The notes below the pieces were generated by a model. It was not told the origin of the DNA and made no database searches. It saw only the letters and a list, made by a program, of their open reading frames with translations. From NCBI GenBank assembly GCA_964017185.1, contig OZ024871.1:65910866-65974865 (forward strand): 64,000 nucleotides of DNA. The letters run 5' to 3'. This document shows positions 58,859 through 64,000 of the stretch, piece after piece. Made by a program: the position numbers and the translations under genes. The DNA comes from Rugalucina vietnamica. Its lineage: Eukaryota > Mollusca > Bivalvia > Lucinida > Lucinidae. How positions within the stretch are numbered: the first letter of the stretch is position 1; each line of letters begins with the position of its first letter.

Positions 58859-59055
58859 GTATGTACTCTAGAGCTTCTGGGGGCCGCCTAGGCCCCCTGA
58901 CCCCCGCCTAATTACATACAGTACATGTATTAATAATATTCTATTCTACATTATGGACGTTGGAATTTCAGCTAAGATTCAGAGTTGTGGATTTATTTTA
59001 CCTTTGAGAAAAAATATGATATCTCACTCTTTCCCCGCTATGAAATTTTTATATT

Positions 59056-59935
59056 TTTATGCCCCCAACTTTGAAAAAGTTGGAAGGACATATTGCTTTT
59101 GACTTGTCTGTCTGTCTGTCTGTCTGTGTGTGTGTGCGTCCGTTAACTTTTTAACGGTGAACGCTATGGTTTTGAAATTTCATGTGTGTATTCCTCGTGA
59201 AAAAATAGTTGACCCATATTTTTTTTCATATCCGAGTTATGCCCCTTTTCTGAGTTATGTCCCTTTGAAAACAAAATTTGAAAATCTTGTGTGCAAGATA
59301 TCTCAAAAAGTATTTGAGCTAGAGCCTTCATATTTGGTATACTGGTTATGGCTGAGTAGTAGATGGCCTGATTAACTTTTGAGAATTTTCTGTTGAATTT
59401 TGACAAAAATATGGAATTATGAATTTTTTATTGATTTTTCCACTTTTCGCTGAAATTTGAAACTTTTGAAAGGTGAATGCTAGGGTTTTGAAATTTCATG
59501 TACAGATTCCTCATGAAAAAATAGTTGACCCATATTTTTTTTCATGTCCAAGTTATGCCCCTGTTTGGAGTTATGCCCCTTTGAAAACAAAAAATGAAAA
59601 TCTTGTGTGCAAGATATCTCAAAAAGTATTTAAGCTAGAGCCTTCATATTTGGTATACTGGTTGGGGCTGAGAAGATGATCGCCTGATTAACTTTTCAGG
59701 ACTTTCGGTCAAAGTTTGACAAAATTATCCCATTTTGAAATGTTCACTCCATTTCTAACTTGTCTGTAAAAAACTTACATTCTGTTTCTGGATCGAGGTC
59801 AAAACAGAGGCAACTGGGCAGCTTCTTCAGGAAATTACATTTCACTTCATTCGAATGAAATGAATCATACAAGCTGGCAGTTAAGGGGCAAGCATACAGT
59901 TGGGGGCATAGTGTTTTACAAACACGCATTTCTAG
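59056..59935 (+). repeat. Dispersed repeat with two ~310-bp units
   Basis: Opens ATGCCCCCAACTT, followed by AAGTTGGAAGGACATA (inverted) and (TGTC)n at 59104-59128. Two units follow, carrying GGTTTTGAAATTTCATGT, AAAAAATAGTTGACCCATA and GTGCAAGATATCTCAAAAAG (59160 and 59470). It closes with AGTTGGGGGCATAGTG, the inverse of the opening. Non-coding. Confidence 0.78.
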
Positions 59936-60011
59936 TTTACTATTATAAATGATCAGTGTGAAAAATAAAAGTAGGTCTAAGACGTAGAGAAAAAGTTGAC
60001 CTTAATTTTTA

Positions 60012-61692
60012 GCTCACCTGAGCCGAAGGCTCATAGGTGAGCTTATAGTATACCCATGCTCCGTCGTCCGTCCGTCGTCCGTCCGTCCGTCGTCCGTCCG
60101 TCGTCCACAATTTCAAAGATCTTCTTCTCTGAAACCGCTGGGCCGATTGTTCTCATATTACACGTACACCATCTACAGGTAGGGGGAAAGAATAATTGTG
60201 TTTTTTGTTTTGATCGGATAAGGACTCTGGTTGCTATGGCACCTTATGCTTCCCATAGACTTATAATGGAAAAAAGTGAAAATTGCCAGTTTTTGCTGTC
60301 TTGTTGGAGATATTTGAATTTTGTTTTTGCAGAAATGTTTATTGAGTAGTCCTCTATGTTTCATGTGACTTTTGTCCTAATCCTTCATTTTGATTGGTTG
60401 CAGGGGCCCCATATAGGGCAAAATTTCGAAAAACATTCAAAAATCTTCTGCTCAGAAACTGTCAAGGGGATGAAGCCTGTACTTTGTATACATGTTTCTG
60501 ACAGTGGCCTCTACATAATTTGTGTTTTTTATTCCAGGCGGATAAGAACTCTGGTTGCTATGGCAACTTAAAGTTTCCATAGACTTATAATGGGAAAAGT
60601 GGAAATCGGCTATTTTTCCGCTAAAATTGCAGACATTTGAATTTTAATTTTGCAGAAATATTTATTGAGTAGTGTTTGACGTTTCTTGTGAGTTTTGTCC
60701 TAATCCTTTATTTTGATTGGTTGCTGGGGCCCCATAAAGGGCAAAATTTTGAAAAAAAAAAACATTCAAAAATCTTCTCCTCAGAAACTGTCAAGTGGAT
60801 GAATCCTGTACTTTGTATACATGTTTCTGACAGTAGCCTCTACATAATTTGTGTTTTTTATTCCAGTCGGATAAGAACTCTGGTTGCTATGGTAACTTTA
60901 AGTTTCCATAGACTTATAATGGGAAAAGTGGAAATTAGCTATTTTTTGAAAACTATTGCAGCCTGGGATCTGAAAAGTGGTAGATGCAAACAACTAATGG
61001 ATTAGATGAAGGTATATGATTAATTTAGGTGAAGGTCATCTCTTGACCTTGGCCGGTCTATCGTCCATACACACTTTTCGAAGATTTTTTCCTCTGAAAC
61101 CACTTGGCCAATCAAAGCCAAATTTTATATAAAGCATCTGTACGAAGTGGGAACCAATGTGTATATAAGTAGTCCAGGTCACATGACCAAGATGGCCGCC
61201 ATGCCCATATATGGTAAAAACCCTTAAAATATCTTCTCCAGAACCGGTGAACCGATTTCAACTAAACTTTGCATGAAGTATGGATGACTCAAGTACTACA
61301 ATGTATATATAAATCATGACCCTGTGGTGACCTTGACCTATTTTATGGCAAGGTCAACATAGGTTGTCAATGCATTTGAATGGGGAAAACCTTTAAAATG
61401 TCATTTTAAGTGAAAGTCTTGCAGGAAATGGGCAGTAGGACTGAATTTTAATGATTCTAAAAAAAAAATAGACCCCAGGGGCTCATCTGCTTTTAAAATG
61501 TTATTTGAAGGGGAAAATCAGCAGGAAATTGGCAAATGGACAGAATATTGATTATTCTGAAAAAAGAAAATGGCTCAAGGGCTTCATCTGCCCCTGCACT
61601 GGGGTTAAATACCATAATATTCAAATATGTTTATTGGTATATGAAGCAGATCTCAGGTGAGCGTTTACAGGACCATTGGTCCTCTGGTCTAT
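60012..61692 (-). repeat. Dispersed repeat of the 0-1.3 kb type, reversed complete copy
   Basis: Begins with hairpin AGCTCACCTGAGCCGAAGGC..GGTGAGCT and a GTCCGTCC array. It contains two diverged ~300-bp units with TTTTGATTGGTTGC and GGATAAGAACTCTGGTTGCT, then the GGTCACATGACCAAGATGGC and TAAATCATGACCCTG blocks. It ends CTCAGGTGAGCGTTTACAGG then ACCATTGGTCCTCTGG. Confidence 0.82.
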
Positions 61693-61700
61693 TTATTCTT

Positions 61701-61702
<2 letters not shown>

Positions 61703-61790
<88 letters not shown>
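61703..61790 (+). repeat. (TA)n microsatellite
   Basis: About 44 TA units directly at the end of the dispersed repeat. Confidence 0.97.
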
Positions 61791-61794
<4 letters not shown>

Positions 61795-62069
61795 CAATGA
61801 TAAAAGGCTGTATTTTGCCAAAAGAATGCCTTTATATACAAAAAAAACTTTAGTTCTGTGAGAGTCAGCTAATGGGCCTGTTTAGTATCACCATCCTGCA
61901 TAATGCTTCATCACACATCATCACATGAATGGTCACCTGTCTGGGTTGTGATGCTTTGGAACTGAATGGCTTTATCTAGATATTTTAGACATTAATTAAT
62001 GTAGAAAAAGTGAGTGTGAAGGTAAGGATTGTTAGTATAAGAGCATAGAATGAAGCGATTTTCACGATA

Positions 62070-62155
62070 AAACTCCTATATTTTTCCCTTAAAATGAGCT
62101 AAAACCTCCTATATTTCCTAGAAAAATTTCCTATATAAACTCCTATATTTTTACA
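62070..62155 (+). repeat. TCCTATAT-motif cluster, second
   Basis: Four or five CTCCTATATTT words, then ACAAGACTTGGTTGACAGCC. The GTTGACAGCCTG tail is the reverse complement of the head of the 58.38-kb cluster. Confidence 0.65.
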
Positions 62156-62735
62156 AGACTTGGTTGACAGCCTGACTGTCTTAAATATCATGCGGTAAAA
62201 TGTACATTCGGTGCAGTCCCGTAACATTGCGCACTTAAGGTATTTCATGCCACGCTTCAATGGCTTCAAATATAAACACTGACTACTGTCTGGACACCAT
62301 CTTTTAGAAACTGCATTTTCCCAAATCTCACTTTTGTGAAACACTACAAGAAAAAATTGACTATGTCTTGCAACCCAAAAGTAGTAAAAAGTGCCGCAAA
62401 AATTTTGAAAATACTAGTGCAATTAATTTGAAAATGTGTAATATTCAAGTATAATCTACCCTACCCCCTAAATTTTACTGACAACTAAAATTTTCTGAAA
62501 AGTTGCAGAAAATGGGGTGAAAAAATGAAGTTCCTTAGATTGACAATTTTCATGGCTCATTCAATGCATATCATCAATATGTATCCAAATATAAAATAGA
62601 TATTCAACAAAAGAAAAAAACGGAAGTTGCGAAATATCAAATGTTAAATCCTGTGAATGGAATCAGCTTGAATAAGACAGGTTTTAGCATGATGAAGCTT
62701 ATTTAAAACATGTTTCCTTTGTCATAATATTTCAG

Positions 62736-62863
62736 CATAGTGACGGCTTCTAGCCTACGTGTGGAAGATGCACTTTACAGAGGGGCTGGTCACACTGGTG
62801 TTGTACTCAGTACAGTTCATGTCTAATGATTCAATTTGTTGCGGAGAACATATCATTTGCTAG
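62736..62863 (+). other. Exon-like block of a possible plus-strand gene
   Basis: Acceptor ATATTTCAG ends at 62735, and donor GTATGT starts at 62864. One frame reads ASSLRVEDALYRGAGHTGVV then LSTVHV and a stop, so the block would be mainly 5' UTR if the start is at 63940. Unrecognised. Confidence 0.3.
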
Positions 62864-63006
62864 GTATGTAATTTACATTGGCTTCAAGTACTTTGGCCAA
62901 AAATAAAAATATGTTTGTTTGCCCTCTCCCTACAGTACCTAATCATCAAAATTGTACCTACTCAATGCCCTTTCTTATTTTTTCATTTGTGTTATTTTTA
63001 TTTATT

Positions 63007-63007
<1 letters not shown>

Positions 63008-63043
<36 letters not shown>
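63008..63043 (+). repeat. Poly(T) tract
   Basis: Uninterrupted T run shortly upstream of the SINE. Confidence 0.9.
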
Positions 63044-63045
<2 letters not shown>

Positions 63046-63066
63046 TGCTCGCGAGAAATTGTTTAG

Positions 63067-63311
63067 CGGCCCCCGTGGCCGAGTGGTTAAGGTCGCTGAC
63101 TTCAGTGCTCTTGATCATTCGATCATCTCACCGATGTGGGTTCGCGCCTCGCACGGGGCACGAATTCATATGTGAGACAAGCCATGTTCTGCTTGCGGGT
63201 GTGTCAGGTGGTTTTTCCCCGGGTACTCCGGTTTTCGCCCCACCTACCGATTGATTCGTCTCGATATGAGTGAAAAAGCTTGAAAGGGACGTAAAACTGA
63301 AAAAAAAAAAA
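63067..63311 (+). mobile_element. Full-length tRNA-derived SINE with 13-bp TSD
   Basis: The head has box A GTGGCCGAGTGGTTAAGG and box B GGTTCGCGCC (Leu/Ser-tRNA-like). The body reads GGGTACTCCGGTTTTCGCCC, followed by CGATATGAGTGAAAAAGC and GGGACGTAAAAC. The tail is poly(A). Perfect duplicates AGAAATTGTTTAG flank it at 63054-63066 and 63312-63324, indicating a recent L1-type retroposition. Confidence 0.93.
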
Positions 63312-63935
63312 AGAAATTGTTTAGGTGAGGAAATAAAAAGCTATCCCTGAAAATCATGAAAAATCTGTATTTCTATTAATGTATAAGAAAAAAGGCCTAC
63401 ACACCTACCCAACTTTTCTAGACAAGGTAGGGAAAGGCAAACAGAAATAATTAAATGCGGCCTCACTGTTATTTTGGTTATTTCCCACCTTGGTTTTCAC
63501 ACATTTTCAAACCTGTGTCCCTGCCAGTTGGGGCTGGATGGGTGTTTGTGGATCACTGTGATAAAGTTAGAATAGAGGGACCAGGTGGGAAAAAAAACAT
63601 CACAAAACATGAAACTTTTTTTTCTGACAACACACTCTAAAAGCAGGATGACTAGCTCTTTCCTAACAAGGTAGCCCTCAGGCTAGTCTGAACCAAAGCC
63701 ATAAGGCATTGAGCACTACAGAGAGGCAGACACTATAGACAGAAGATCATATCATGAAGATAAATCACGTTTACTGGGACACTGATTACTGTTGCATTCT
63801 AATATTTAGACAAATACATTTTATCTGTATTATTATTCTTTATGATTCAAAGTTGCAGATATTTCTAGATTTATCATAAAAATAACATGCTAACATTATG
63901 ACTTTCTAATATATTTGATTTTCATTATCTTCCAG

Positions 63936-64000
63936 AACCATGCAGGTAGTGAAATCTTTCATGATACAGTCAACATCCTGGTTTGAATGCAGAGAAAATT
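63936..64000 (+). CDS. Possible first coding exon, partial at window edge
   Basis: ATCTTCCAG acceptor at 63935, then AACC and ATG at 63940. The frame reads MQVVKSFMIQSTSWFECREN to the window end without a stop. It could be the start of the gene whose ISRE and leader exons lie upstream. The protein is not recognisable from 20 residues. Confidence 0.3.

Noticed and set aside
61536-61861. Ile-Tyr repeat ORFs
   Set aside because: They arise from the (TA)n microsatellite.
63067-63140. tRNA-Leu or tRNA-Ser gene
   Set aside because: The tRNA-like part continues into a SINE body, has a poly(A) tail and is bounded by a target-site duplication.

Overview
The window looks like nuclear DNA of a metazoan, most probably a bivalve or other mollusc. 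It is AT-rich and intron-bearing, with no bacterial gene packing. It is crowded with short non-autonomous transposons, tRNA-type SINEs with tails such as GACGTTAAACC followed by (AAAC)n, microsatellites, and long dispersed repeats with GGACG-rich ends. The organism assignment is inference from repeat style and from one neuropeptide receptor gene. No database search was possible.

One gene is well supported. It is a rhodopsin-class neuropeptide GPCR on the minus strand, closest by motif to SIFamide / neuropeptide-FF-type receptors. Its three exons lie at 49463-49154, 22971-22872 and 21766-21001. The splice phases agree, and the model totals 1176 nt, or 391 residues. Intron 1 is about 26 kb. A second, tentative gene may start on the plus strand near 58.1 kb. 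There an almost ideal ISRE/IRF element (three GAAA repeats spaced by 2 nt) is followed by a splice donor and several exon-like blocks. The last block has an ATG at 63940 and runs off the window. Other coding traces are decayed: a LINE reverse transcriptase at about 4.6-5.85 kb (minus strand) and a MULE transposase fragment at 18.4-18.8 kb.

Layout: 0-1.3 kb holds 455-bp tandem repeat units. About 1.9-16 kb is copy A of an old direct segmental duplication, and copy B occupies about 29.9-43 kb inside intron 1 of the receptor. Copy A also holds a LINE remnant, ~350-bp tandem repeats, a mariner-like fold-back element and a large inverted repeat with matching 87-aa ORFs. 18.3-19.1 kb is a MULE-type element with a 9-bp target duplication, and 20.07-20.73 kb is a CpG-rich TIR element. 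21-23 kb holds receptor exons 3 and 2. 23.8-28.4 kb holds hairpin elements and a 2.7-kb fold-back element. After copy B come SINEs, receptor exon 1 (49.2-49.5 kb), tandem-repeat elements (50.9-52 kb), more dispersed repeats (53.7-56.6 kb), and the tentative immune-type gene start with further repeats (57-64 kb).

The dominant signal is a family of about 230-300-bp elements, here called F1. Each has imperfect terminal inverted repeats and two consecutive strong palindromes. At least 15 complete or partial copies occur. Three of them lie within about 75 bp of splice junctions of the receptor gene. A second family (F2) and a single element near 41.4 kb (F5) share the same plan of TIR, palindrome close to one end, AT-rich filler, TIR. 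Paralogous segments and local repeats supply natural empty sites that date several insertions.
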